A stretch of DNA of 64,000 bases from Leguminivora glycinivorella (lineage: Eukaryota; Arthropoda; Insecta; Lepidoptera; Tortricidae), in NCBI RefSeq assembly GCF_023078275.1, contig NC_062985.1, forward strand, positions 3,162,001 to 3,226,000. The letters are read 5' to 3'. Positions within the stretch are counted from its first letter, which is position 1. Each line of letters begins with the position of its first letter. Position numbers and translations under genes: made by a program. The notes beneath the pieces were generated by a model. That model made no database searches, was not told the origin of the DNA, and saw nothing but the letters and a program-made list of their open reading frames with translations. Below, piece after piece: positions 21,253 to 33,620 of this stretch.

Positions 21253-21415
21253 AATATAATTAATGAATGCATCTTTCAATTAAATATATAGAATCTTGCA
21301 AAGTTTTACCGAATAGCTATAACGCCGTGTCTTGCAATATAATGAATGCATCTTTCAATTAAATATATAGAATCTTGCAAAATTTTACCGAATAGCTATA
21401 ACGCCGTGTCTTGCG
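21253..21415 (+). repeat. Tandem 80-bp duplication reaching into a MITE end
   Basis: Units 21253-21335 and 21336-21415 are nearly identical (AATGCATCTTTCAATTAAA, then TTTTACCGAATAGC). Both end TAACGCCGTGTCTTGC, which is the left terminus of the MITE beginning at 21402. The duplication therefore happened after the MITE inserted. Confidence 0.8.
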
Positions 21416-21552
21416 TGGGCGACGGTCGCGCGACCGTCGCGCGACCGTCGCCGTCGCGTCTTATACTTCCATATCGATAAGGTTTGAATTCGTATGCGTC
21501 GCATCGCCGTCGCGCGACCATCGCGCGACCGTCGCCCACGCAAGCCACGGCG
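21402..21552. mobile_element. Harbinger-like MITE with TAA target duplication
   Basis: Ends CGCCGTG...CACGGCG, with long inverted arms rich in GGTCGCGCGACC. Trinucleotide TAA at 21399-21401 and 21553-21555 flanks the element, the duplication size and sequence (TWA) used by PIF/Harbinger transposases. It is 151 bp and non-coding. Confidence 0.75.
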
Positions 21553-21555
21553 TAA

Positions 21556-22082
21556 TTATTATCTCTTCCTTTCCAACGAAAGAAATACAGATGGAGATCG
21601 TCCAATTTATATCTGCGGTAGTTCCAAAGAGGGTGAATTTTTATGTGATGCTAAAGTAACTATACGATGCACTTAAGAATTATCGTGCTCGATAAAATAC
21701 TTGTGGAGTCCAGTTTAACGGTTTTCTGACAGTTAGAGTCGTTTCTTACGGTTAACATTGTTCATACAAGGTGTACTTACCTAAGTAACACCTAAATACT
21801 TAACTCGATAACAGATTATTACTTCTGAAATATTTAACATTTTACAAAAACTTATTTCAGAAACCCTACAACCAGCCATAAATATTCTTGAGAAACTAGC
21901 CAGAAACTTTTCGAGTTCATAACTTCGTTAACTGTTTGTCGAGATCGAGAAATAGAGTATAATAATTCCATATTTAGGTAGTTTGAAGTACAACACTCCC
22001 TAGAGACAAATATTTTGAATAACTATAGACAGAGTACAAAAAGCGAACAAAATAACCTAACCACCAAATTTTTATGAGGCAA
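21556..22082. other. Unassigned DNA
   Basis: No gene or repeat is recognised. Confidence 0.45.
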
Positions 22083-22267
22083 AATCCCCCGACATGGTAA
22101 ACCAATTTTCATCAAACATGCCTAAGAACACTCCCGACTAATTCAGCTTTTAAACCAAAAAATAAGAAATGTAAATCGATTCATCCGTTCGAAAGCTACA
22201 ATTAAACAGACCGACAGACAAACACATCAAACTTATACATCGTCGTTTTTGCGTCGGGGGTTAAAAA
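22083..22267 (+). repeat. Dispersed repeat ending GCGTCGGGGGTTAA
   Basis: Starts near ATCCCCCGACATGG, with CAATTTTCATCAAACATG and a CAGACCGACAGACAAACAC tract, and ends TTTTGCGTCGGGGGTTAA. CCCCCGAC at the start and GTCGGGGG at the end are inverted, so it is probably a MITE. Only one copy is in this window; the family call rests on memory of lepidopteran repeats. Confidence 0.5.
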
Positions 22268-23189
22268 TCACGGACAATGAATAGTAAGAAAAAACACGGG
22301 ACTATGTTTTTATGAAGAAACCGTCTTCCGTTATATTTCGTTATGTAGGCTACTTCCATCCTAGTCAAATCAGCTTCTTTTTAAGAACTGTCAAAACGAC
22401 TTTTAACTACTCGCTAATATGGAATTAATATGAAATCCTGTCGAATGACGTCACGGTCAACTCAGTACTTTATATTTCTACGACCTGACTTATTAAATAG
22501 AAATTGGATTTGAAAATAAATTCTGTCCATGTTTTTCTTATATTATCTGATGCTTTATTTGGTACATAGTACAAAATATTTTATTTTAAGGACAGTCAAG
22601 TAGTTCCATATTATATTTGTCTATATGTGTCTAACATAAAGAGTAGACCTAATAAGTATTTTTTCTACCCTTTATTCCACCGTTAATTTGTCAATGTAAC
22701 GTAAATTACAAAATGTAATTTAGCCTTTTAGTTAGCTCCTAAAACACTGCTAATATGCCGCCTGAAAGTTTGAACTAGTTTCAGTCATTAGGAGAGTAAT
22801 GTAGTACTCAAGTTGGGAATAAAACTCGCAAATTTCTCGTGGGACTTTAATATTACTGGGTAAAAAGTTCCTAGCTTAAAAATTTAAAATATTCTCCTCA
22901 GCTATAAAAGTACTCATATATTTATGTCAAAGTCAGCGCCAATACTTAAAACTACAGCTAATTAAATATTTCTATTTTTCACACTGGGTACTAAAAACCT
23001 TAGAAACTAAACACCTTCCTATTGCACGTAATAAAATTAAAAACTATACACTAGAGAACCAGATTTTAAATTGTATTCTGTGAATCCCATCTGGGCGACA
23101 AAACGGATTGGCTTCATTGCATTGTCCGGGTTTGTGTCGTTTTTATCAATTTGCCTCGAAACTTTCAAAACACGCCCCTCTTTGGTTAT
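22268..23189. other. AT-rich unassigned DNA
   Basis: No gene, repeat or RNA is recognised. Confidence 0.45.
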
Positions 23190-23268
23190 AAGCGATAAAT
23201 GAGAAAACATCAGGCCGTCCCTATCGCACTTACAAATAGTGCGATAGGGATGGCGTTGACGTTTTATC
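23190..23268. repeat. Short hairpin related to the 5632-5818 foldback
   Basis: CCGTCCCTATCGCACT pairs with AGTGCGATAGGGATGG. The flanks GCGATAAATGAGAAAACATC and GACGTTTTATCTTG are the diverged outer arms. This is an internal fragment or short member of the same family. Confidence 0.6.
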
Positions 23269-24175
23269 TTGTATTACATTTGGCAGTTTGTTTTGCATAA
23301 CGACTTCTTCAAGAAGACAATTTAAGAATAGTTTTGCCTCGGAACCTCCGAAAAACGATACCTACTCACGATCAAATATCAGCGTACTACTCGATATTCC
23401 GATATAGTAGTAGAAGACGCAGCGCTGAAGACAAAAGATGCAAATGCATGGTCAATGTACGATTGTCTTCATAGCTCCGTGATCCGCTATTTTCAATGCT
23501 GACTGCACCTGAATGAAACGCAGTGCTTCCTTCAGCATAGCAATTCTCTGTTAATTCAAAAGTGGACGTCCGCGCAATCGCCTTTCCATTAAAAGCTAGT
23601 CTTCATTTTCCTCAATTAAAATATATGTTTTCTCTGTAGTTTTTGTCTAAAAAAAATTTACTGGTTACGTGACTCGAAGCAGATCTTCTTTTCAATACTA
23701 GATATTGCTACTTGTTTTGGACCACCACCATTTGACGATGAAGGTCAAATAGGACTTTCTAAGTCCCATCGATGTCCAATCGAATGTCCTTCAAGTTCAT
23801 CGCCACAAGTAAATTTCTCATGGCCTTACGATTCTTTCCCATACTCTCCCTAGCTATGGCTCAGGTAGCGAAGTCAAGTACCTTTTCTGTGATAACATGA
23901 CTCTTGGAGAATTAAGAAGAACGAAGGTGAAAGAGGTAATGAGCAAGAAAAGTAAACGTGCATAGATAGCAGATACTACTCGTCATTATTGGCACACCTT
24001 AGCAAAAGATACAGTTGAGACAAAACAAATTATATTATAAATAGAGACAGACAACAGGCGGTCTTATCGCTAAAGAGCGATCTCTACCAAACAACCATAA
24101 TATAATTATTAGTCTTCTTGCATCTTATATTCAGATTAATAAAAAATGGTCGAAAAACTCATACGATAGGACATA
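23269..24175. other. Unassigned DNA
   Basis: Base composition is less AT-rich than the next 10 kb. No gene, RNA or repeat is recognised. Confidence 0.4.
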
Positions 24176-24179
24176 CATA
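24176..24179 (+). repeat. CATA target-site duplication, left
   Basis: CATA directly precedes the first TGTGGAGG repeat and recurs at 35097-35100 directly after the second. Four-base duplication is usual for Ty3/gypsy-type integrases. The junction could shift by one base. Confidence 0.65.
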
Positions 24180-24488
24180 TGTGGAGGTTCACCATTATCC
24201 TACTCTGAATATTATCTACACAACAAGGGGTACTCGCAGATACACTTATTTGATTGATCTTTTACGATGTGCTCTCTTCGACCACCTCGACCCAAGTGAA
24301 CGAGCCGGTCGTGTCTCTCTCCCGTCTTGCCATCGTCCCCACCACTTATTGAACCTACCGCCGTGTTGCCATTAGTATAATTTTATTTTACCAATAACCC
24401 GTGTATTTTTAGGGTAACGTAATAATGTTGCCACACTTCAAATGTATTTTACTGTTACCATAAGTGTAATTATAAATAAATCATGACA
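24180..24488. repeat. Terminal direct repeat (putative LTR), left copy
   Basis: Starts TGTGGAGGTTCACC and ends AATAAATCATGACA (TG...CA). I find no difference from 34788-35096 across the roughly 309 bp. It holds a pyrimidine-rich, GC-richer core (CTCTCTCCCGTCTTGCC) and an AATAAA ten bases before the end on the plus strand. Size and ends fit an LTR. Which strand is sense is undecided, because I recognise neither a primer-binding site nor a polypurine tract. Confidence 0.75.
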
Positions 24489-27400
24489 TTCGGCCATCCA
24501 GCTTCGTGCATGACTCCGGCGCACGAACCTAAACAAGAAAAGCTAGATCCGTTTTATTTATTTTGACAGTCTTGTTTTTCGTAATACCGTTTTGTGGAAG
24601 TTATAACAGAAAATATACAACTGTTACATAAATTTTCCGGAAAACGTCTTAAATAAAATGATGATATAATCTCTACCTCAAAAGACTATCATGACATTCG
24701 GTCTGTTGCATGTATATTTCTGTTCATAATAATGACTTGGTATTTATTCTATCTCGTGTTCGATTTTCATCATTCTCATCTAGTTATGAATTCAGTTCAG
24801 ATATTTCACCTACTTGTCAACATTCGTTTATTTTGTTGCATGCTTATGTAAAACTTATAGTAATTAGTCAATAAAAAAATCTTATTCTGTTTAAAATCAA
24901 GCGGAAATAATATTCTTATATAATTTATAGTTGTAAATTTTTGTTTGTTTTTTTTTTTTAAACTCGTTTTAGCATCACTTAAATGTACGTTACATATTAC
25001 CTAATGTCATTGCTAAATGCTAATGTCACAGCCAAAAATCGCTTGCCTTCGACCATTACGTGTCTTTCTCACATTACACCTATATTAAACATTTAATTAT
25101 TTTCTGCTTCATCAATTATATTATGTTGAGTAGAATGATTCTAATCCAATCATTTATACTCAACATTCCCGGAACGATCAGTTCTAGAACCTATGACGTT
25201 AGACTATGTATGATTCCCTTTCAAGCTTCAACCCAAGTACTGTTTAAATTTTCCACACCTACAATAATTTTCTGTGTATCCATATCGTAAGGTAATTTTC
25301 GATATTATACTTATGGTTCATATCATAAAGAAAAAACGAAACATCTTTTTTTTTTTTTTTGAAGGTACATTTGGTTACTACTACTTGTGCTTTTGTACTC
25401 ATCCGTTCGTACTACAATATCTCAAGGCATTTTTTTTTTTCAGGGAAGTGAGAAAATTATTAATAATAAATCAATACCTATTAGACCATTTATTACGAAA
25501 ATGTCAATCTTGAATAACAGTGATTTCACTGATTTTCACTCAATATTAATACATTTACCAAATATGCATAGCTATAGTAACATAATCCACATTAGGAAAA
25601 TTCGAAAAGTCGCTTGTTAAAGACTTTTAATTAAACATGATACTTAGTCAGGTCTACTACTGGGACTTAACTACATATTAGAAAATTGATTTTAACATTT
25701 ATTATTCAATTTTGTTGCAACTTTTTCAAAATTTCAAAATACTCCTTACTAGATATTTTCATCAAAAAATTCTCATGTAGGTTGTTAATGAAACATTCCC
25801 TTTAAAATTAAGATTTAGGATGTTTTACGCGCATTCTCAACGGTTGACGATCGCTTCATTTGATGTCTGAGTTATACCTCAGTTTTTATTATCAAATGTC
25901 ATAGAAATTGATCACATAACTTGGCAAAACATGTACTAAGGACAACATTTACTATTTTGGAAACTTTTTTTTTTTTTTCGGTGTATGTCTAACAATGGAT
26001 CATTATGTTCATCATTACGGGTTTTTTTTTCATATTTTTCATTGATACAGTTTACTAATTACAAAACAACTACTATTATTGGATTCGACCAATGTTCATG
26101 AATCTTTACAGAAAAAAATGAGACTCATCTCTGGCTTCACACCATGTTCTGTCAAATCTATATCTAATATGTTTACAAAGTTAGTACAAACGAAACTTAT
26201 GTTGATCCTCATGTAAGTTGTAAATTAATTAACTTTCTTGTCTCAACCGGCTGTTAATTATACTCTTACTATCTATATAGTATAACTATCAAATAAAAAT
26301 AAAGTATTCTGGAAGCTTGTTGCTAAAGACAAGATTATGCATTTAATGCCATCTCTTGACACAGGGTTCAAACCTTTAGGACCGCGGTTGACAAATTGAC
26401 CCTTACCTCTTATTTAACTGATATGCAATGTGTTCATCGCCATTAACTCATTAGTCAAGACTCAATCGCCGTCTACACGAGCTAAATTCGGTAACTTGAT
26501 TTTCAGAGGTAAGATGTTTTTATTTCTTTTTGACACTATTCATCATCAATTATTAAAAGATTCGCATCATTAAAAGTTACGTTTTGCAATTTATTTTTAT
26601 TTTTCTGCATTTCAATTAGTTTAGAAATAATACATTGATATTTCAAAACTATACTTAAACTTGAACACTTTTATAATACGAGTAATTATTTACATCCAAC
26701 AGTTATTTTACGCTTAACTGAATTATCGTATTGTCTTTATTATTATCTATCTTCAGCAGCGCGACTCGGCCAATAAAATAATTTCTGATTTCTCTAAAAT
26801 TGAACACCACGTTGAATATACATCAGTTAGTTACGGACATACATAACTTCTTACTTATTTTAAATAAGTATCATACGATTTTCAATTAAGTTCTATTAAC
26901 AATCATTATTAATCTATGTATTTCTTTTTTTATACGCTAATATAGATTACTACTATATTATTGCGATCAGTATCATAATTATCGTATAAACTCAGGTGAT
27001 CACTTTTTGTGTTATATTTTTACCACGAATGTTATGGAAAGTACCACACAAGTCAGGTAACTTTCAAAAACTTTCAATTTTACGTTCATTTTCCATCATT
27101 AATTAAGCAAACACCAAGTACTTCAATATATCTTTTACTATTTTATGACATTTATCATTCTAGTTACTTGTTTTATTCGCAGGTATGGAAAATAATATTT
27201 CTAGAAATGTCATCTGGCTTAGTGATTTTTTTTTAAACCAGAAAAGTTTACTAACGACTCTTCAAGTTTTTATTTTGAAGGAAGAAAAAAAAAAGGCAAA
27301 AACTACGCTTCCGGCGGGATTCGTACCCGCATCAACTCGTTATGCTTCATACAATCAATCATTAAGCTTCATGGTTTCTACACAAACGAATATATGTACC

Positions 27401-28603
27401 AATTTACCTATGTACTGAATGTTTTTGCACTACGTATCTTCTTTTTTTGGCTCAACAATATACCTTTTCAAATTCATAATAAAAAAAAACTATGTCTGTA
27501 ATTTTATTTATATTTAACACGAATCATGACATTATATGGAAATCGTTTTCACAGAATATATACCTAATTAGCTTGTTTTCTCAATAATGCCAAACTAATT
27601 TATTTATACTCCAATGAAGAAAAAACCATAGCTAACAATTGGCTGGGTATTTTTTTTTACAGACGGCTTCATCAGCTACACAAAAGATCTGCATTAAATA
27701 TGTAGTTAAAATATGACGTCCAATCAACTGTTATCATTTTTATTAGTGTATTTAAATTACTTCAGGATTTACACTCTGTGTACTAGAGGCACATATTCAT
27801 GTAATGCTACGTTTCTCGATCATGTATCTTCAAGACTTACTCAGTCTTAAATTAACTATATTGTACGAAGACAAATATTATATTCAACTTTCAGTAACTA
27901 AGATTTGTGTAGAATGTGCATCCAAATAGCAATTACTCAACATTTTTTTTTTGATTTATTAAATCTAGATTCAGATATATAAGGGTTTTACGTTCAGTCT
28001 CAATTCAATCACATTTTTGATTCCTATACTATTATGTTTCAAAAACAAAGTATTCAGTCAAAATAATTTTAATTTTATTTTGACTCCCAGGAAATTACGT
28101 AATTTCTTTGAAATCTAACCGGGAAACATACATAATTGGTCCTAACAAATTACATCAAAACGTTAAAAAGTACTTCGTACCGTTAACAATTATTATTCTT
28201 TCCATATTTCGGGTCCATGAAATATAATTTTGACTTGCATGACAATAATAGTACTTTGTATTTAATCGCATATCCATACTGGATAACTTCTGATACCTTA
28301 CTACGTAATATTGTCACTTGGCATATTAAATAAATATTTCTACCATGTATTTCCATTTTAATTAAAACTTGTTACTTATGTCAACTTTAAGCTGCTCTGA
28401 TGTAGGTACTAATTACCCTGTTTAATTTTTTTTTCAATTAATAACAATAAATCATTAAAATTCCGTTATAGTCGACGATCTCATATTAAAAGACTTAACA
28501 ATCTTTCTCTCTGAACATTTGACTCCATTCAGAAACTTATACCCAATTTAACTTATCTGCGTAAACATAGCTAACTAACTCAAAAAAAAAAGATATAGAA
28601 GTA
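24489..28603. other. Non-coding interior of the LTR-flanked element, part 1
   Basis: Poly-T runs are frequent (25346-25360, 25432-25440, 25967-25978, 27228-27235). ATCATGACATTCGG, the LTR end plus the next bases, recurs at about 24688. A short hairpin TTCGTGC...GCACGAA lies at about 24501-24525. Plus-strand open frames (25060-25290, 25274-25513, 27009-27236, 27185-27418) have no domain and look composition-driven. Confidence 0.45.
27300..27350 (-). repeat. tRNA-like T-arm relic
   Basis: On the minus strand GCGGGTACGAATCCCGC forms a perfect 5-bp T-stem around a tRNA-like loop, close to a B box. No matching D-arm or acceptor stem is visible, so it is a relic of a tRNA-derived SINE at best. Confidence 0.3.
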
Positions 28604-29575
28604 GAAATGAAATGAAATGAAATGAAATATTTATTTTCCAAGTAGGCATATTACAATGCGCTTATGAACGTCAAATAAAACTACGCCGGCTCTAACCCTA
28701 CGCCTCAGCCTCGAGAAGATTTCAGTCCCCCCTCAGTTGGAGGAGGGTATCCACTATGGGACCGGCAAGAAACTCGGCGGGCCACTTCTTTTCAAAACAT
28801 TACATCTTATATTTAACATGCATTAAAAAAAAAAACAAGATACAATTTAATAAGCAAAAGTATTCATAAAAAAAAATTAACACAAGAAATTATACAAAGT
28901 ACAAATCTATTATGATTATTAATAAGAGATGTTAGAGATGTATAGAGTCTCTAAGTGTCAAAGTACATCTAAAAAAATTATACATGAAGAAAAAACCGAA
29001 TAACTAAAATAACTTTAGACTTGTAAAAGACTCTTGTTGTCTTAAGCAAAGGAAAAAAAAAATATGTATACTTAATCTACTTTTTTCCTTGGAGATGTAT
29101 ATGGTCTCCAAGAGTCAGAAAGAAAAATAAACAAACAAGGACCGAACAGAGTGCCTCAACGTAATCTCATTCAAAATTAATGTTACATAGAATAGCATAG
29201 CCCCTATTAGCTGAAACAGACCGGTCTTCACAAACAGCACCCGTTCACGAATATGGCGCGCATCTCAGCCATCGCCTCCCTCAACCTTCATTCGGGAAGG
29301 TGGCGACCCGATCAACGACGTCACCGTAAGCAAAGACTTTTTAGCGAGCATGACATGTTCAAGCTGTCCGGGCTGTATTAAATATTCCAATAATAAGTGA
29401 ATACGGTATACCTAGATGTAAGACACAACATTCCGTGCTTGTATGTTACATAGTTTAAATTGACTTAATTGAAAACAAGATCTTGGGAGATGTAAAAGGT
29501 CCCCACAGTCAATTATAATTAATGGGATATAATAAAAAATAAAAATTTGGAGGTGTAAAGGTTCTCCAAGTGTCA
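28604..29575 (-). repeat. LINE 3'-end debris with GAAAT tail and repeated small hairpins
   Basis: On the minus strand the block reads CGCCGAGTTTCTTGCCGG, then ATTGTAATATGCCTACTTGG, AATAAATATTTC and an ATTTC repeat tail (28604-28628). These are the usual 3' end features of lepidopteran LINEs. Four degenerate hairpins of the form GGAGATGTA...TCTCC followed by AAGTGTCA lie at about 28937, 29092, 29488 and 29549. No RT frame remains. Confidence 0.55.
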
Positions 29576-31390
29576 AAAGAACTAGAAATAGAAAAAAAAA
29601 TGCGTATGAAATACAAATTTCACGTCAAGAGACTGTTAAGCTAGCAATCTCCAACTAATTCTACAGAATACATAACTAGTATGTACTCAACAAGTCAATA
29701 TATATATATATACCAAATTATAATTATACAATAATAAGGATCAATAATTTAAACAGCCAGAATCATACCATGCAGCTTTAAAGTTTGGTCACATTGCGTA
29801 CCTTTACCTACAGTACTACTTTAGGTACAATTTATCATGTGCTTGTTGCTAATGTATTTGCTTTTGGACAAGTGCAAGTGCCTATTAAAGGATCATTACT
29901 ATCATTAGGTAACGTTTCAGGATGATTATATCACACTTAATCCATGTTTCACTGTGAAACGCATTTATATTAGTTACATTATCGCTATTCGGTCCAATAA
30001 AAATCTAAGTAGTTCGTTATGCTTTTCCGAAATAGTTCAAAATTTAGGTTTTGAATTGTAACAAGGCATTGCTTAAAAAAAAATCATTTTAACTCCTCTG
30101 TCAATCGCAAATTCCTACGGATTAGGAAATATTGGATGTAGGCGTACTCTGCCCCATTCGATTAATATTCTATATCCCTTTGTGCGCATTGTCACACATC
30201 TTACATCTACAAAGGTAAAATACAATACAATACACTTTATTGCACACCTCACATTGTTAATCACTTCACTATACTTTCAGTGAGATACTTGAGTTGACCA
30301 TTCATTAGAATTTTACATTTATTAAAGGCAACAAGGCACCTACGAGTCCTACGACCCAGAATTGTTGTCCAACTTTGCTTTCATAGAATTCGGAAGTGAT
30401 CAGAATTAATTTCTATTTAACTTGTGACTTGAATGTATTCTTACGTGTTGCGTACTAGTACTTTTTTTTTTGAACAACACAGCTATAGGATACATAAATA
30501 CCAACGAAGTATTATAAAAAGAATCGTGTATCTAACAGTGATACACAACAAATACACATCATTTTACTATGATCGTGAACTCCGGCGTCATCAAAAATCT
30601 GAGTAACTAAACTTACTTCTCGTTAACTCATAACTGCATCGAAAATATCGAAAGCTAGGTGGACTAAGTAGTTTAATTGTCCATTAATACATTGACATCT
30701 ATGTATACGATACATGACAGTATCATCGCTATACTGGGTAAACCCGTATGCTTCTCAACCTTAGTTTGGTACATACGTTCAAATCCAACTTTTGACCGTA
30801 AAATTATTTGTCGTTTTCAAATAATTTTCAGCAAAACACCTTTTCAAGAGAACAAATGTTCGCTACAAAATTACTTTTTTCTCATTCTTTACATAGTTAC
30901 ATACAAAGCTCATACTTTGTGATTTCAGTTAATCCTCATCGTTGGAATCTAAAATAAATCCAGTTTTGATAGCTAAGCTACACAATATTATTATTGTTCA
31001 CAGAAAACCAAACACTTTTGGCCATCGTACTAATTGTTGTGAACTATTACTTTCAATATCAACTAACTCGACTCGTGTATATATATATATAAATACTCCC
31101 GGTGTCTGTTATCACCTGACAGTTCTGGTAACTACTAAATTCTTCACTTTATTTATCACTCGCATATTCGTACTGAATATCTCTTTTAATCAATGGCGTA
31201 TAACTTCACTTTGAAAAACGTCCTTATGCATGTGCAAGTCAATAAAAATATCACTTGAGACGTTTTACTCCCTCGTAATTTCGATATTTAATTATATATA
31301 CTTTTACGTTCGATTAAATCATCAAATAAAAAATGTAAGCACTCGTCACTTAATTTTCGTAACATTATAAACGTTCTCACAGGATCAAAT
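29576..31390. other. Non-coding interior of the LTR-flanked element, part 2
   Basis: An antisense LINE tail (AATACAATACAATACACTTTATTGCAC) starts near 30210. The rest has no recognisable feature. Frames at 30677-30922 and 30942-31214 lack domains. Confidence 0.45.
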
Positions 31391-32550
31391 AAGACGTACG
31401 CTCACGTCAACAAAATCAGAAAATCAGACGTACACTCACGTCATTTAGTTTTCAATTATAACTGGACGTTTGCTTACGTCACTTAATTCTTAACGTCCAT
31501 GACGTACGCTTACGTCACTTGCTTTTCAACATCCATGACGTACGTCACCCGTGTGGTGACGAGTTAAGAATTTCACCACCCCCTTCCTTCCCGTGGGTGT
31601 CGTAGAAGGCGACTGTGGGATATGGGTTAAATTGTGGCGTAGGCGAGAGGCTGGCAACCTGTCACTGCAATGTCACAATTTGGATTTCTTTCAACCCCTT
31701 ATTGCCAAGAGTGGCACTGAAACTTAGTAGTTCATATGCTCTGCCTACCCCTTTATGGGATACAAGCGTGATTATATGTATGTATGTATGACGTACGCTC
31801 ACGTCAACAACAAGTTTAGGACGTACGCTCACGTCACTTGATTCTCAACATCCATGACGTACGCTCACGTCAACAATAATCAAGTTTAAGACGTCCGCTC
31901 ACGTCACTTGATTCTCAACATCCATGACGTACGCTCACGTCAACAACAAATTTAGGACGTACGCTCACGTCACTTGATTCTCAACATCCTTGACGTACGC
32001 TCACGTCAATAATAATCAAGTTTAAGACGTCCGCTCACGTCACTTGATTCTCAACATCCACGACGTACGCTCACGTCAACAAAAATCAAGTTTAAGACGT
32101 ACGCTCACGTCACTTGATTCTCAAAATCCATGACGTACGCTCACGTCAACAACAAATTTAGGACGTACGCTCACGTCACTTGATTCTCAACATCCTTGAC
32201 GTACGCTCACGTCAACAATAATCAAGTTTAAGACGTCCGCTCACGTCACTTGATTCTCAACATCCACGACGTACGCTCACGTCAACAAAAATCAAGTTTA
32301 AGACGTACGCTCACGTCACTCGATATTCAACATCCACGACGTACGCTCACGTCAACAAAAGTCAAGTTTAAGACGTACGCTCACGTCACTTGATATTCAA
32401 AATCGACGACGTACGCTCACGTCAACAATAATCAAGTTTAAGACGTACGCTCACTTCACATGATATTCAACATCCACGACGTACGCTCACGTCAACAATA
32501 ATCAAGTTTAAGACGCACGCCCATGTCACTTGATTCTCAACTTCCTTAAC
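31391..32550 (+). repeat. Satellite array of a dyad motif GACGT-N6-ACGTC
   Basis: About 27 copies of GACGTACGCTCACGTCA, spaced 31-36 bp, with two alternating spacers (AACAATAATCAAGTTTAA and CTTGATTCTCAACATCC), giving a composite unit of about 68 bp. A higher-order period of six half-units (about 205 bp) is visible between about 31923 and 32330. The outermost copies are degenerate, as expected of unequal exchange. Each motif is an interrupted palindrome containing the CRE-like half-site TGACG. A SINE interrupts it at 31545-31788. Confidence 0.9.
31545..31788 (+). mobile_element. Full-length SINE-like retroposon with 9-bp target duplication
   Basis: The element starts TCACCCGTGTGGTGACG, contains GAGAGGCTGGCAACC and CCCCTTTATGGGATAC, and ends in TATG repeats. 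TGACGTACG flanks it on both sides (31536-31544 and 31789-31797), showing insertion into a satellite unit. A second complete copy with its own duplication is at 62247-62494, with fragments at about 5100, 17465 and 21007. A common 5' end in two independent insertions argues for a true short element rather than truncated LINEs. Confidence 0.85.
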
Positions 32551-33034
32551 ATCAATTAATCAATCGTTTATTGCAAACCATGGTACATTTGCAGATGTTA
32601 CAATACTAAAGAGGTCACATGGCACCCCGGTAGGGTATGACAAATTGAGATACGTACAAAAATGTAACTACAAAAACATCGTCATCCCCAAAACCAGTCG
32701 ATGCTAGTTTCCACATTTTCTATTATTTCATGAATCACACTTTAATTTCTACCTTTTTCAATTCAATCAAATCATTTCATTACCAAGATAAAAAAACATT
32801 ATATTCCCTTGTATTCAATCCAAGAATATGTATATATGAAGTTAAATAAACCTCAGTTTAACGAACAACGCTTTTTTTTCGCATCATTTACAGCACTCAC
32901 ATTTCTCAACAATATCTAAATACATAAATATGTGGTAACCTACCAAAAATAATAATAAAATTGTGCAATTTTCTAATACGAGAATGTCAACGAAACTCAC
33001 ATCTCTGCTCCATGACTAATACACAGAATAAACC
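32551..33034. other. Interior AT-rich DNA with a LINE tail
   Basis: AATCAATCGTTTATTGCAAACCATGG at about 32560-32585 is an antisense LINE 3' end. Nothing else is recognised. Confidence 0.45.
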
Positions 33035-33620
33035 CTTTTTAGGGTTCCGTAGCCAAAATGGCAAAAACGGAACCCTTATAGTTTCGTCATGTCCGTCTGT
33101 CCGTCTGTCCGTCTGTCCGTCTGTCCGTCTGTCACAGCCGATTTACTCGGAAACTATAAGTACTACAGTGATGAAATTTGATGGGAATATGTGTTGTATG
33201 AACCGCTACAAAATTATGACACTAAATAGTAAAAAGAATTGGGGGTGGGGCCCCCATACATGTAACTGAGGGATGAAAATTTTTTTTCGATGTACATACC
33301 CGTGTGGGGTATCAATGGAAAGGTCTTTTAAAATGATATAAAGTTTTCTAAAAAACATTTTTCTTAAAGTGAACGGTTTTTGAGATATCAGCTCTCAAAG
33401 TCGTAAAAAGTATGTCCCCCCCCCTCTATTTTTATAACTACGGGGTATAAAATTCTAAAAAAAATAGAGGTGATGCATGCTAATTAACTCTTTCAACGAT
33501 TTTTGGTTTGATCAAAGTATCTCTTATAGTTTTTGAGATAGGTTGATTTAACTGTAATTTTTATTTGCTGCTACGGAACCCTTTGTGCGCGAGCCCGACT
33601 CGCACTTGGCCGGTTTTTTT
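33035..33620 (+). mobile_element. AGGGTTCCGTAG...TTGGCCGGTTTTT repeat element, copy 2
   Basis: Same architecture as 14292-14854: TTTTTAGGGTTCCGTAGCC, a GTCT/GTCC microsatellite at about 33089-33132, then CTACGGAACCCTTTGTGC and CACTTGGCCGGTTTTTT. The open frame 32961-33269 runs through the microsatellite and is incidental. Confidence 0.65.

Noticed and set aside
21396..21676. Overlapping frames on both strands
   Set aside because: They translate the palindromic arms of the Harbinger-like MITE.
24118..24375. 85-codon frame shared with 34789-34983
   Set aside because: It lies in the repeated LTR; identity of the two peptides reflects LTR identity, not a gene family.
31391..32550. CRISPR array
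   Set aside because: Repeats are dyads with two recurring, not unique, spacers in a eukaryotic genome; it is a satellite.
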